Position numbers and translations under genes: made by a program. From the NCBI RefSeq assembly GCF_049671045.1, contig NZ_JBATUH010000134.1, positions 1-13,304 on the forward strand: DNA of 13,304 bases. Direction: 5' to 3'. This DNA is from Parvibaculum sp049671045. GTDB taxonomy: Bacteria > Pseudomonadota > Alphaproteobacteria > Parvibaculales > Parvibaculaceae. Positions 1 through 6,571 of the stretch are shown in pieces. Every line of letters begins with the position of its first letter. Position 1 is the stretch's first letter. Below the pieces are notes generated by a model, which ran no database searches, was not told where the DNA came from, and saw only the letters and a program-made list of their open reading frames with translations.

Positions 1-96
1 GGAAAACCCTTCAAGCTCGCCATGATCGCCACCGTGCGAAAGCTCATCACCATCCTTAATGCCATCGCTCGCTCAGACCCCGCTTTCGCTCAATAA
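1..96 (+). CDS. IS110-family transposase, C-terminal end (cut by window edge)
   Basis: The first frame is open from the window edge and reads 31 residues to a TAA stop at 94-96, beginning GKPFKLAMIATVRKL and continuing ITILNAIARSDPAFAQ. The GKP...(A/V)RKL..ILNA pattern is the usual C-terminal tail of IS110/IS1111 DEDD-type transposases, just after their C-terminal serine-containing domain. The catalytic residues lie outside the window, so it cannot be said whether the element is intact. These elements usually lack long terminal inverted repeats, so the right end of the IS cannot be placed; it probably falls within the non-coding 97-150 stretch. Family assignment is fairly secure despite the short length. 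Confidence 0.8.
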   Translation, partial: GKPFKLAMIATVRKLITILNAIARSDPAFAQ

Positions 97-154
97 CGTC
101 CACGGTTGCTTGACCCGGCATCCAATCCGTGTGCCGCGAAGCCGACGCTCTGGA

Positions 155-173
155 CCCCGGCACGGAGCCGGGG
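155..173. repeat. REP-like GC palindrome
   Basis: CCCCGGC (155-161) and GCCGGGG (167-173) form a perfect 7-bp dyad around the loop ACGGA, with TGGA before and TGACA after. This resembles short dispersed palindromes (CCCGGC...GCCGGG followed by TGACA) that are often scattered between genes in alphaproteobacterial chromosomes. Only one copy is present here, so its repeat status is inferred from form. It lies between the IS110 end and the terminator of the alcohol dehydrogenase gene. Confidence 0.45.
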
Positions 174-190
174 TGACAATGTGTTGCCTT

Positions 191-223
191 GAAAACGAAA
201 ATGGCCCGGCATTGCCGGGCCAT
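191..223 (-). terminator. Intrinsic terminator of the alcohol dehydrogenase gene
   Basis: ATGGCCCGGC (201-210) and GCCGGGCCAT (214-223) form a perfect 10-bp stem with a 3-base loop. Read on the minus strand the stem is followed by a T-rich tract (TTTTCGTTTTC, complement of 191-201). It begins 25 bases after the alcohol dehydrogenase stop codon. This is the clearest rho-independent terminator in the window. Confidence 0.85.
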
Positions 224-248
224 CTCGTTTCGTGAGCGGCGCTGCGCC

Positions 249-1334
249 TCAGGCGTCGAAGACGATGACCGAGCGGGCGAGTTCGCCGCGCTTCAACTCA
301 TCGAATGCATCGTTGATCTGATCGAGCTTGAGACGGCGCGAGATCATCTCGTCGAGCTTGAGCTTGCCGGCCAAGTAGAAGTCCACGAGGCGCGGCATGT
401 CGACGGGGAAGCGGTTCGAGCCCATGAGCGAGCCCTGGATCTTCTTTTCGCCGAGGAAATCGGCGCCATGAAGCTCGATATTCACGCCGACCGGGATCAT
501 GCCGATGATATTGGCCGTGCCGCCGCGCGCGAGCATCCGGAAGGATTGTTCCGCCGTCTGCTTGAGTCCGATCGCCTCGAAGGAGTGGTGGACGCCGCCC
601 TTGGTCAGCTCCATGACCTGCTGCACCGGGTCGCCGTCCTTGGCATTGACGACGTCGGTGGCGCCGAACTGCTTGGCGAGATTGAGCTTCGAGCCCTGCA
701 TGTCGATGGCGATGATGCGGCCCGCGCCCGCAATGGCCGCGCCGTTGATCGCGGCGAGGCCGACGCCGCCGCAGCCGATGACGGCGACCGTCTCGCCCGC
801 CTTGACGCTCGATGTGTGAATGACGGCGCCGACGCCGGTCATGACCGAGCAGCCGATGAGCGCGGCGCGGTCGAGCGGCATGTCCTTGCGGATCGACACG
901 CAGGCATGCTCATGGATGAGCATGTATTCGGCGAAGGAGGAGAGGTTGAGGAACTGGTTCATGGGACCAGCGTCCTTCGAGAGCCGCGGCTCGTCGCCCG
1001 CTTCGCGCTTCGTCTCGGGGCTCACGCAGCGCGAGAGATGGCCGGTGAGGCAGTGCTCGCAATGGCCGCAGTAAGCCGAAAGGCAGGTGATGACGTGGTC
1101 GCCGGGCTTCACCGTGTGGACTTCGGAGCCAACCTGCTCGACGATGCCCGCGCTTTCATGCCCGAGCACGGCGGGCAGCGGATAGGGGTAGGAGCCTTCG
1201 ACGAAATGAAGGTCCGAGTGGCAGACGCCTGCAGCCACGGTGCGGATCAGCACCTCGCGGGGGCCAGGCTTGTTGATCTGGACGTCTTCGATGACGAGGG
1301 GTTTCTTTGTTTCGCGTAGAACCGCAGCCTTCAT
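249..1334 (-). CDS. Zinc-dependent alcohol dehydrogenase (MDR family)
   Basis: This 361-residue protein is a medium-chain dehydrogenase/reductase that should interconvert an alcohol and an aldehyde or ketone with NAD(P) in the cytoplasm. Visible catalytic-zinc ligands are C38 (GVCHSD), H59/E60 (GHE) and C162 (IGCSVMTG). The structural zinc lobe is C89, C92, C95 and C103. The Rossmann motif GCGGVG is at 187-192, and the C-terminal half is the usual nucleotide-binding domain. Length is normal for the family. The frame stays open far upstream, but the start at 1334 is preceded by AGGAGG at good spacing and begins MKAAVLRE, a typical family N-terminus. The gene diverges from the Sel1 gene and ends at a strong terminator. 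The substrate cannot be read from sequence. It is class III-like in layout but is not a clear FrmA, and no formaldehyde partner gene lies beside it. Confidence 0.93.
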   Translation of the reverse strand: MKAAVLRETKKPLVIEDVQINKPGPREVLIRTVAAGVCHSDLHFVEGSYPYPLPAVLGHESAGIVEQVGSEVHTVKPGDHVITCLSAYCGHCEHCLTGHLSRCVSPETKREAGDEPRLSKDAGPMNQFLNLSSFAEYMLIHEHACVSIRKDMPLDRAALIGCSVMTGVGAVIHTSSVKAGETVAVIGCGGVGLAAINGAAIAGAGRIIAIDMQGSKLNLAKQFGATDVVNAKDGDPVQQVMELTKGGVHHSFEAIGLKQTAEQSFRMLARGGTANIIGMIPVGVNIELHGADFLGEKKIQGSLMGSNRFPVDMPRLVDFYLAGKLKLDEMISRRLKLDQINDAFDELKRGELARSVIVFDA

Positions 1335-1394
1335 GGATAGATACCTCCTGACCGGATCGTTATGGATTGTGTGGTTGCCGGTTTGTGGCCGATG

Positions 1395-1420
1395 TTGACC
1401 TGCCGTCCCGGCACGGTCAA
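1395..1420. promoter_or_regulatory. Imperfect inverted repeat in a divergent promoter region (possible operator)
   Basis: TTGACC (1395-1400) is mirrored by GGTCAA (1415-1420), and inside these TGCCG is mirrored by CGGCA with a one-base offset. The dyad lies in the 166-base gap between the divergently transcribed alcohol dehydrogenase and Sel1 genes. TTGACC also resembles a -35 element on either strand, but no convincing -10 partner was found. A transcription-factor site is inference. Confidence 0.35.
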
Positions 1421-1500
1421 TGGCGAAGGCTCGCGGCATGGGGCCTTTGCATTCCGGCGCTTTCTGCGAGAATGAGCGGACCGCTGCCCGGAGATTTCCC

Positions 1501-2247
1501 ATGCCGCTTCGTCGCCGTTTCGCCGCTCTCGCCGTCTCGCTCGGACTTGCGCTCGCGCTTGCCGGACCCGCCGATGCCGCTCCGTCGGCTGCCGCTGAGG
1601 CCATGTTCAATGCCGGAATTGCCGCCTACAGGGTCGGCGATCTTCAGAGGGCGGCAGGCGATTGGGGGAGGGCCGCCGAAGGCGGTCATCCGATCGCCGC
1701 ATATCTGGCCGGCCAGCTTTACGAGCAAGGGCGCGGCGTGCCGCGCTCGGAGGCGACCGCCTTCCATTATTACTTGCTGGCGGCCCGCGCCGGGCATGCG
1801 GAAGCGGCGGTGAAGGTCGGCCTCGTCTATCGCGATGGCAACAAGGAACTCGGCATCAAGCGGAGCTATCCCAAGGCCTTCGAGATGTTCGAGAAGGCGG
1901 CGCTCGCCGCGCTTCCCGAGGCGCAATTCTACCTCGCCGACATGTATCGCCGCGGGCTCGGCGTACCGATGCAGCGCTCGGAGAGCCTGCGCTGGCTCAT
2001 TCTCGCGGGCGCCAAGCATCATGTGCCGAGCCTTCTCGAACTGGCGCGCATCCATTTCGATGGCGACGGCGTCAATCAGGACCGCGTCGTCGGTTGGTCG
2101 TTCCTCGATCTCGCATCGCGCTTCGCGCAAGGCGACGAGGCGAAGCGCGTCAGCGCCGCGATGGATAAATATTCGCGGCGCGTGCAGGAAAGCGAGCGTG
2201 AGCAGGCAAAGCAGGTCGCCGACGACTGGCTCGCGAAACATTCCTGA
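1501..2247 (+). CDS. Secreted Sel1-like repeat (tetratricopeptide-type) protein
   Basis: This 248-residue protein has a signal peptide: basic MPLRRR, a hydrophobic core at 7-22, and probable cleavage after ADA near residue 27. About four Sel1-like helical repeats follow from residue 33 to about 210, shown by recurring A..LG.LY..G.GV / A..WY..AA..GH patterns such as YEQGRGVPRSEATAFHYYLL and YRRGLGVPMQRSESLRWL. The C-terminal tail is charged and helical (DKYSRRVQESEREQAKQ). Such proteins act as protein-interaction scaffolds, often in the periplasm; the partner is unknown. The reading frame is open earlier, but ATG 1501 has GGAG 8 bases upstream and gives the clean signal peptide. It converges with the EthD gene, with 18 bases between stops and no visible hairpin. 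Confidence 0.85.
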   Translation: MPLRRRFAALAVSLGLALALAGPADAAPSAAAEAMFNAGIAAYRVGDLQRAAGDWGRAAEGGHPIAAYLAGQLYEQGRGVPRSEATAFHYYLLAARAGHAEAAVKVGLVYRDGNKELGIKRSYPKAFEMFEKAALAALPEAQFYLADMYRRGLGVPMQRSESLRWLILAGAKHHVPSLLELARIHFDGDGVNQDRVVGWSFLDLASRFAQGDEAKRVSAAMDKYSRRVQESEREQAKQVADDWLAKHS

Positions 2248-2265
2248 CGCAAGGCGCCCGTCCGC

Positions 2266-2649
2266 TCAGCCGAAGATCGTCTTCTCCTCGCCGAACCAGA
2301 GCGGCGACCTTGAGAAGTCGATGAATTTGGCTTCGTCTTCCAGAAGCTCGCGTCCGGCCGCGATCGCCTCGGGCTCTGTTCCCGTGGCCGCGAGATCGTC
2401 GAGGTTCGCCCACCAGAGCTGCGCGACGCCGTCATAAATGGCAGGCGCCTCTTCGAGGCTTCCGGCGCGGCTCGCGCGGATCGGATCGGTCGCGGCGAAA
2501 TCGCCGGTATGAAGCTGGACATAGCGCTGGATACGGAGCGCCTTGCGGTGCCGTGCAACGAGCGGCCCGTGCTTGTTGAGCCAATAATCCTGAAACTCGA
2601 CGCGGCTCATGCCGGGCTTTCTCGTCAGGCAGTAGGTAATCTTGATCAT
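2266..2649 (-). CDS. EthD-domain protein
   Basis: This 127-residue protein matches the EthD family, small ferredoxin-like alpha/beta-barrel proteins that usually dimerise. The signature is F19..YW(22-23)...HGPLV (27-31), with a later D111-F-S near the C-terminus. Family members include EthD of the ethyl tert-butyl ether degradation locus and polyketide-cyclase-like or heme-site proteins, but most have no proven reaction, so no substrate is proposed. The chosen start MIKITY at 2649 has AGAGGGG upstream; a longer in-frame start at 2721 has no family support. The gene is transcribed divergently from the M81 metallopeptidase across 77 bases that begin with a GGGGCGCCCC palindrome (2651-2660). Confidence 0.8.
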   Translation of the reverse strand: MIKITYCLTRKPGMSRVEFQDYWLNKHGPLVARHRKALRIQRYVQLHTGDFAATDPIRASRAGSLEEAPAIYDGVAQLWWANLDDLAATGTEPEAIAAGRELLEDEAKFIDFSRSPLWFGEEKTIFG

Positions 2650-2726
2650 TGGGGCGCCCCTCTTTTGTTTGTTATTCTGAATTGCCTTTGGAGAGCATGG
2701 CGCAGCAGAAGGGTTGGTCAAGGATC

Positions 2727-4244
2727 ATGCGTATCGCGGTCGGCGGATTTCAGCACGAGACGAACACTTTTGCGCCGTCGAAGGCGCCTTACGCCGCGTT
2801 CGAGCAGGCGGATTCCTGGCCCGGCCTTAAGCGCGGCAAGGCGTTGCTCACCGCTTTCGACGGAATGAACATTCCGATCGCGGGTTTCATCGCGGCGGCA
2901 AGTGCCAGAGGGCATGCGCTTAAACCCCTCGTCTGGTGTTCGGCGACGCCGTCTGCCCATGTCACCGAGGAAGCCTATGAGCGCATCGTCGAAATGCTGC
3001 TCGACGATCTCGGCTATGCGGGCGAAATCGACGCCGTCTATCTCGATCTTCACGGCGCCATGGTGACGGAGCATCTGGAAGACGGGGAGGGCGAGCTTCT
3101 CAAGCGCGTCCGCGCGGCTGTCGGGAAAGAAATTCCCCTCATCGTCAGTCTCGATCTCCACGCCAATGTCACGCAGGCGATGCTCGATCATTCCGATGCG
3201 CTGATCGCCTACCGAACATATCCGCATGTCGACATGGCCGAAACGGGAGCACGGGCGGCGGCTCATCTCGAGGCGATTTTCGCCGGGCTTCCGCGCCAGG
3301 CGAAGGCCATGAGGAAGATCGACTTTCTCATTCCGCTCACGGCGCAATGCACGCTGGTCGAGCCGTCGGCGCATATCTATCGGCAGGTCGCGGAGCTTGA
3401 GGGGGCAGTGCTCGGCAATGGGCGCGTCAGCAGCGTTTCGTTCGCCGGCGGATTTCCGCCTGCCGATATCAAGGATTGCAGCCCGGCCGTGATCGCCTAT
3501 GCCGATACGGAAGCTGCGGCCATCGCCGCGGCGGAGCGGATCGCAGGCGAGATCGCGGCATGCGAGGGCCGGTTTCGCGAGAAGCTCTGGTCCGCGCGGG
3601 ACGCGGTCGCCTACGCCATTGAGCACTCAAAGGCGCAAGCGGGCGCAGGGCCCATCGTGCTCGCCGATACGCAGGACAATCCCGGCGCGGGCGGAAATGG
3701 CGACACGGTCGGCATATTGCGCGAACTCATCGCACAGAAGGCGGAGCGCGCGGCGCTCGGCGTGCTCTTCGATCCGGAGGCGGCTCAGGCCGCTGCCGCC
3801 GCTGGCGCAGGCGCGCGCGTGAAGCTCAGCCTCGGCGCGAAGACGGGCGGCGCGGATGAAACGCCCATCGACGATGAATTCGAGGTCGTCCGGGTGAGCG
3901 ATGGCGAGTTCCTGGCGACGGGGCCCTTTTATGGCGGCTCGCGGATGTCGCTCGGCACCACGGCACGGCTCCGCAAGGGCGGGGTGGAAGTGGTGGTCGC
4001 CTCGCGCAAGGCCCAATGCGCGGATCAGGAAATGCTCAAGCATATCGGCATCGATCCGGCCGGGCTGGCGATCCTCGTCGTCAAAAGCTCGGTGCATTTC
4101 CGCGCGGATTTCGGCCCGCTCGCCCGCGAGGTTCTGGTGGTCGAGAGCCCCGGCCCTAATACGGCCGATCTGTCGAAGCTCCGCTACAGGCATTTGCGGC
4201 CTGGCGTGCGGGTGATGCCGCTCGGCGAGCCCTTCGCGGGCTGA
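2727..4244 (+). CDS. M81-family metallopeptidase, MlrC (microcystinase C)-like
   Basis: This 505-residue protein has the family layout: an N-terminal DUF1485/MlrC_N domain (about 1-300) and an MlrC_C domain (about 308-490). The N-terminus MRIAVGGFQHETNTF is the family signature. Likely metal-binding segments are H10/E11, D107-L-H109 (LDLHGAM), D143-L-H145 (LDLHAN) and H167 (RTYPHVD); the C-terminal domain opens with ADTQDNPGAGGNGDT (313-327). MlrC cleaves linearised microcystin peptides. Most M81 homologues in heterotrophic bacteria occur without mlrA/B/D, and none are seen here, so the natural substrate is probably another small peptide or amide. The start at 2727 fits the family N-terminus, but its AGGA is only 2 bases away. 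An in-frame ATG at 2697 with GGAG close upstream would add 10 residues. It ends 7 bases from the converging GFA gene. Confidence 0.88.
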   Translation: MRIAVGGFQHETNTFAPSKAPYAAFEQADSWPGLKRGKALLTAFDGMNIPIAGFIAAASARGHALKPLVWCSATPSAHVTEEAYERIVEMLLDDLGYAGEIDAVYLDLHGAMVTEHLEDGEGELLKRVRAAVGKEIPLIVSLDLHANVTQAMLDHSDALIAYRTYPHVDMAETGARAAAHLEAIFAGLPRQAKAMRKIDFLIPLTAQCTLVEPSAHIYRQVAELEGAVLGNGRVSSVSFAGGFPPADIKDCSPAVIAYADTEAAAIAAAERIAGEIAACEGRFREKLWSARDAVAYAIEHSKAQAGAGPIVLADTQDNPGAGGNGDTVGILRELIAQKAERAALGVLFDPEAAQAAAAAGAGARVKLSLGAKTGGADETPIDDEFEVVRVSDGEFLATGPFYGGSRMSLGTTARLRKGGVEVVVASRKAQCADQEMLKHIGIDPAGLAILVVKSSVHFRADFGPLAREVLVVESPGPNTADLSKLRYRHLRPGVRVMPLGEPFAG

Positions 4245-4251
4245 GGGCGCA

Positions 4252-4665
4252 TCAGCGCTCGAGCGCGCCTTTCCGCACAGGGAGCGCGGGGTCGAAACCG
4301 TGCATCCAGCCGATGCGCGATCCCACATGGATCTGGAAGGAGGGCTCCACCGCGTCGGGATCGTCGAGCGTCGCGGCGGCAATGTCGGCGCTGCGGCCTC
4401 GATCCTTGAGATAGCGGAAAAGGATCTGCGTGCCGCAATCGGGGCAGAAGCCGCGCTCGGCATGTTCCGAGGACTGGCGGAATTTGAGCGTGCCCCTGAC
4501 GATGTCGAAATCGTCTTCCTTCACCGTGAACCAGGTCACGACGGGCGCGCCCGATGCCTTCTGGCACATGCGGCAATGGCAATGCGCGCAGCCTTCATAT
4601 TCGCCATTCATCCGGTATCGCACCGCGCCGCAAAGACAGCCACCTTCAAGCGGAAATCCCGGCAT
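4252..4665 (-). CDS. GFA/CENP-V-domain zinc protein
   Basis: This 137-residue protein has the cysteine pattern of the GFA (glutathione-dependent formaldehyde-activating-like)/CENP-V fold: C10-x-C12 in GGCLCGAVRY, C29/C31/C34 in CHCRMCQKASGA, and C74-x2-C77 in FCPDCGTQI. These bind two zinc ions in the founding member. The founding protein Gfa of Paracoccus was linked to S-hydroxymethylglutathione formation, but most homologues have no proven substrate and the function here is unknown. Start 4665 has GGGAGG at good spacing. The gene lies 15 bases downstream of xthA on the same strand and is probably co-transcribed with it. No frmA-type formaldehyde dehydrogenase is adjacent. Confidence 0.88.
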   Translation of the reverse strand: MPGFPLEGGCLCGAVRYRMNGEYEGCAHCHCRMCQKASGAPVVTWFTVKEDDFDIVRGTLKFRQSSEHAERGFCPDCGTQILFRYLKDRGRSADIAAATLDDPDAVEPSFQIHVGSRIGWMHGFDPALPVRKGALER

Positions 4666-4680
4666 GGGCGCCTCCCTTGG

Positions 4681-5466
4681 TCAGATGTCGAATTCGGCCC
4701 AGATAGGAACGTGATCGGATGGTTTCTCGCGGCCGCGCACATCCTGGTCGATGTCGCAGGCGGCCAGCCGGTCGGCGGCTTGCGGCGAGAGAAGAAGGTG
4801 GTCGATGCGGATGCCCTGGCCCTTCTGCCAGCGGCCTGCCTGATAGTCCCAGAAGGTGTAGCGATGAGGCTCGGCGTGGCAGGCGCGGAAGGCATCCGTG
4901 AAGCCGAGATTGAGAAGCTCGCGCAGCTTCGCGCGCGATTCCGGCTGGAAGAGCGCGTCGCCTTCCCATGCCTTCGGATCGTAGACATCGTCCGTTGTCG
5001 GAATGACGTTGTAGTCGCCCGCGAGCACGAGTGGCTCTTCGTATTTCAGAAGCCGCTCGGCATGGCGGTGCAGCCGGTCCATCCATGAAAGCTTGTAGGT
5101 GAATTTTTCCGTGCCGATGGGATTGCCGTTCGGCAGATAGATCGAGGCGACACGCAGCGCGGTTCCGTTCACCGGAACGACCGCCTCGATATAGCGGGCA
5201 TGGTCGTCGCCGTCGCCTTCGGGAAGCCCCATCGACACATCCTCGAGCCGGAACTTCGAGAGGATGGCGACGCCGTTATAGGTTTTCTGGCCGTGGATCG
5301 CGAGGTTGTAACCGAGATCCTCGATCTCCATCCGCGGGAACGTATCGTCTGTGCATTTCGTTTCCTGCAGGCAGACGATGTCGGGGTTCGCCTCCTTCAG
5401 CCAATCCTTGAGATTGCCGAGGCGGGCCTTGAGCGAGTTGACGTTGAACGAAGCGATTTTGATCAT
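4681..5466 (-). CDS. xthA: Exodeoxyribonuclease III (AP endonuclease)
   Basis: This 261-residue protein is a full-length exonuclease III of the EEP (endonuclease/exonuclease/phosphatase) superfamily. It cuts DNA 5' of abasic sites and removes 3' blocks or nucleotides in base-excision repair in the cytoplasm. Key residues are in place: N8 (SFNVNS), E35 (LQETK), Y110 (SIYLPNG), D151/N153 (GDYNV), D222 (RIDHLL) and D251-H252 (SDHVPIW). The MIKIASFNVNS start fixes the N-terminus although no strong Shine-Dalgarno precedes it. It is the first gene of a probable two-gene unit with the GFA-domain protein. Xth-type genes commonly sit near erpA and dgt in alphaproteobacteria, as here. Confidence 0.96.
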   Translation of the reverse strand: MIKIASFNVNSLKARLGNLKDWLKEANPDIVCLQETKCTDDTFPRMEIEDLGYNLAIHGQKTYNGVAILSKFRLEDVSMGLPEGDGDDHARYIEAVVPVNGTALRVASIYLPNGNPIGTEKFTYKLSWMDRLHRHAERLLKYEEPLVLAGDYNVIPTTDDVYDPKAWEGDALFQPESRAKLRELLNLGFTDAFRACHAEPHRYTFWDYQAGRWQKGQGIRIDHLLLSPQAADRLAACDIDQDVRGREKPSDHVPIWAEFDI

Positions 5467-5624
5467 GGCACCGCAATCTTGCGCATGGCCCGCCGCTTGA
5501 CCAGTGAAATATCCTTAGGTACCTGCACCGTTAACCCCCTGCACGAAAAGGGAATTGACGCCGTGCCAGCTTCATCCGAGCATAGTCCGAAGATCGTCTG
5601 TCGCCTTTGGGGAGGGGGACATAG

Positions 5625-6017
5625 ATGGTGATGCGAAGCGTGGTGCCCATGCCCGCGAAGCCGCAGATGCGAAGCCGCAGTTACCGCAAACCGGCGAACA
5701 TGACGGAGCGGTGCCTGCTCAGCATTATTGGCGTGCTGGCAGCCTTCATGACGCTGGTGCAGGGGATGCTCGCCGTTCAGGCGCTGCCGCCGGCGATCTT
5801 CCATCAAAGCACGGAAATCTACTGGGTGATCGCGGCGTTCGGCGTGTGGCTGCCGTCGATCTGTCTCTTCGCTTCGATCCTGGGCGTCGTGATTCCCGGC
5901 TGGGCCTCGATGCTGATGCTGGTCGTCTCGCCGATCGCCTCGATCGGAGGCTATATCTTTTACACCTACGCTCCGATCGAGCCTCTGCTGCGGCAGGTCG
6001 CCATGGGGGCGGGCTAG
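5625..6017 (+). CDS. Small unrecognised membrane protein
   Basis: I do not recognise a family. The 130-residue product has a basic N-terminal stretch (several R/K in residues 4-29). Three hydrophobic segments follow, at about 30-52, 66-90 and 93-115, suggesting a three-pass inner-membrane protein with a short C-terminal tail. Start 5625 is supported by a very strong purine run (GGGGAGGGGG) about 6 bases upstream; a second in-frame ATG at 5631 is possible. It lies between xthA and the Fe-S carrier gene, divergent from the first and convergent with the second, so it should have its own promoter. A weak candidate is TTGACG at 5555-5560, but no good -10 element follows. The strong ribosome site and hydrophobicity argue that it is a real gene. 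Confidence 0.72.
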   Translation: MVMRSVVPMPAKPQMRSRSYRKPANMTERCLLSIIGVLAAFMTLVQGMLAVQALPPAIFHQSTEIYWVIAAFGVWLPSICLFASILGVVIPGWASMLMLVVSPIASIGGYIFYTYAPIEPLLRQVAMGAG

Positions 6018-6045
6018 GCTTGCATCCGCGGGCGTCCGGGCGGCG

Positions 6046-6075
6046 TCAGACCGAAAATCCGCTCAGACCGAAAAT
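6046..6075. repeat. 13-bp direct repeat spanning a stop codon
   Basis: TCAGACCGAAAAT occurs at 6046-6058 and again at 6063-6075, 17 bases apart. The right-hand copy holds the last codons and TGA stop of the Fe-S carrier gene on the minus strand; the other copy lies just beyond. It looks like a small local duplication of the gene end. Confidence 0.8.
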
Positions 6076-6425
6076 GACGTGCCGCAGCCGCAGGAGGCGA
6101 CGGCGTTCGGATTGTGGATCTTGAACGAAGCGCCGATCAGGTCGTCCACGAAGTCGATTTCCGCGCCTTCGAGATACATGGCCGAAACCGAATCGACGAG
6201 GACGGTCGCGCCCGCGCGTTCGAGCACCACGTCGTCCGGCGCGCGCGTGTCGTCGAGCGAGAAGCCATACTGGAAGCCGGAGCAGCCGCCGCCCGAGACG
6301 GAAACGCGCAGCATGACGCCGGCGCCTTCGCTGGCGACGATCTCGTTGACGCGCAGCGCGGCGCGTTCGCTCAGCGTGATGGGCTTGCCTGTTCCCGGCC
6401 GGATTTCCGTCAGAGCATCGCTCAT
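6063..6425 (-). CDS. erpA: Iron-sulfur cluster insertion protein (ErpA/IscA/HesB family)
   Basis: This 120-residue A-type carrier receives Fe-S clusters from the assembly scaffold and passes them to apo-enzymes in the cytoplasm. The three cluster-binding cysteines are present: C48 in GGGCSGFQY, and C112 and C114 in the C-terminal SCGCGTSF. Length and the ITLSERAA..V.EI start region are normal for the family. Start 6425 has GAGG 4 bases upstream. The erpA label is the usual choice for the copy next to dgt in alphaproteobacteria, but sequence alone cannot separate ErpA from SufA/IscA with certainty. The gene diverges from the dGTPase gene across a 146-base AT-rich promoter region. No suf or isc genes lie in the window. 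Confidence 0.92.
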   Translation of the reverse strand: MSDALTEIRPGTGKPITLSERAALRVNEIVASEGAGVMLRVSVSGGGCSGFQYGFSLDDTRAPDDVVLERAGATVLVDSVSAMYLEGAEIDFVDDLIGASFKIHNPNAVASCGCGTSFSV

Positions 6426-6481
6426 ATAACCTCACATCCGCCCGCTGCCTCCAGGGCGCGGGCTTTTACCTTGGAACGATA

Positions 6482-6497
6482 ATAAATATAGCTTAAC
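6482..6497 (+). promoter_or_regulatory. CtrA-like box between erpA and dgt
   Basis: ATAA-N7-TTAAC (6482-6485 and 6493-6497) matches 8 of 9 positions of the alphaproteobacterial CtrA cell-cycle regulator consensus TTAA-N7-TTAAC. It sits in an unusually AT-rich patch in the divergent erpA/dgt gap. The match is by eye, and AT-rich promoter DNA can produce it by chance. Confidence 0.3.
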
Positions 6498-6500
6498 CCA

Positions 6501-6529
6501 GATGTAGTCCTCCAGACGGAAGTTTTCAA
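6501..6529 (-). promoter_or_regulatory. Possible sigma70-type promoter for erpA
   Basis: On the minus strand TTGAAA (complement of 6524-6529) is followed after 17 bases by TACATC (complement of 6501-6506). The -35 box matches consensus in 5 of 6 positions; the -10 box is poor. Transcription would start upstream of the Fe-S carrier gene and pass through the CtrA-like box. Confidence 0.28.
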
Positions 6530-6571
6530 ACCCCCGCCTGTTTCCCCGACCTGCTTGCGAAGGACACGCCC

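Noticed and set aside
1335..1610. An N-terminal extension of the alcohol dehydrogenase to 1610
   Set aside because: It would overlap the Sel1 signal-peptide region antisense, adds low-complexity residues, and ignores the strong AGGAGG site and family-typical MKAAV start at 1334.
2727..4244. A microcystin-degradation locus
   Set aside because: Only an MlrC-like gene is present; no mlrA, mlrB or mlrD is visible, and M81 proteins are widespread without that pathway.
249..4665. A formaldehyde-detoxification module made of the alcohol dehydrogenase and the GFA protein
   Set aside because: The genes are about 3 kb apart with unrelated genes on both strands between them, and the dehydrogenase is not clearly of the FrmA type.
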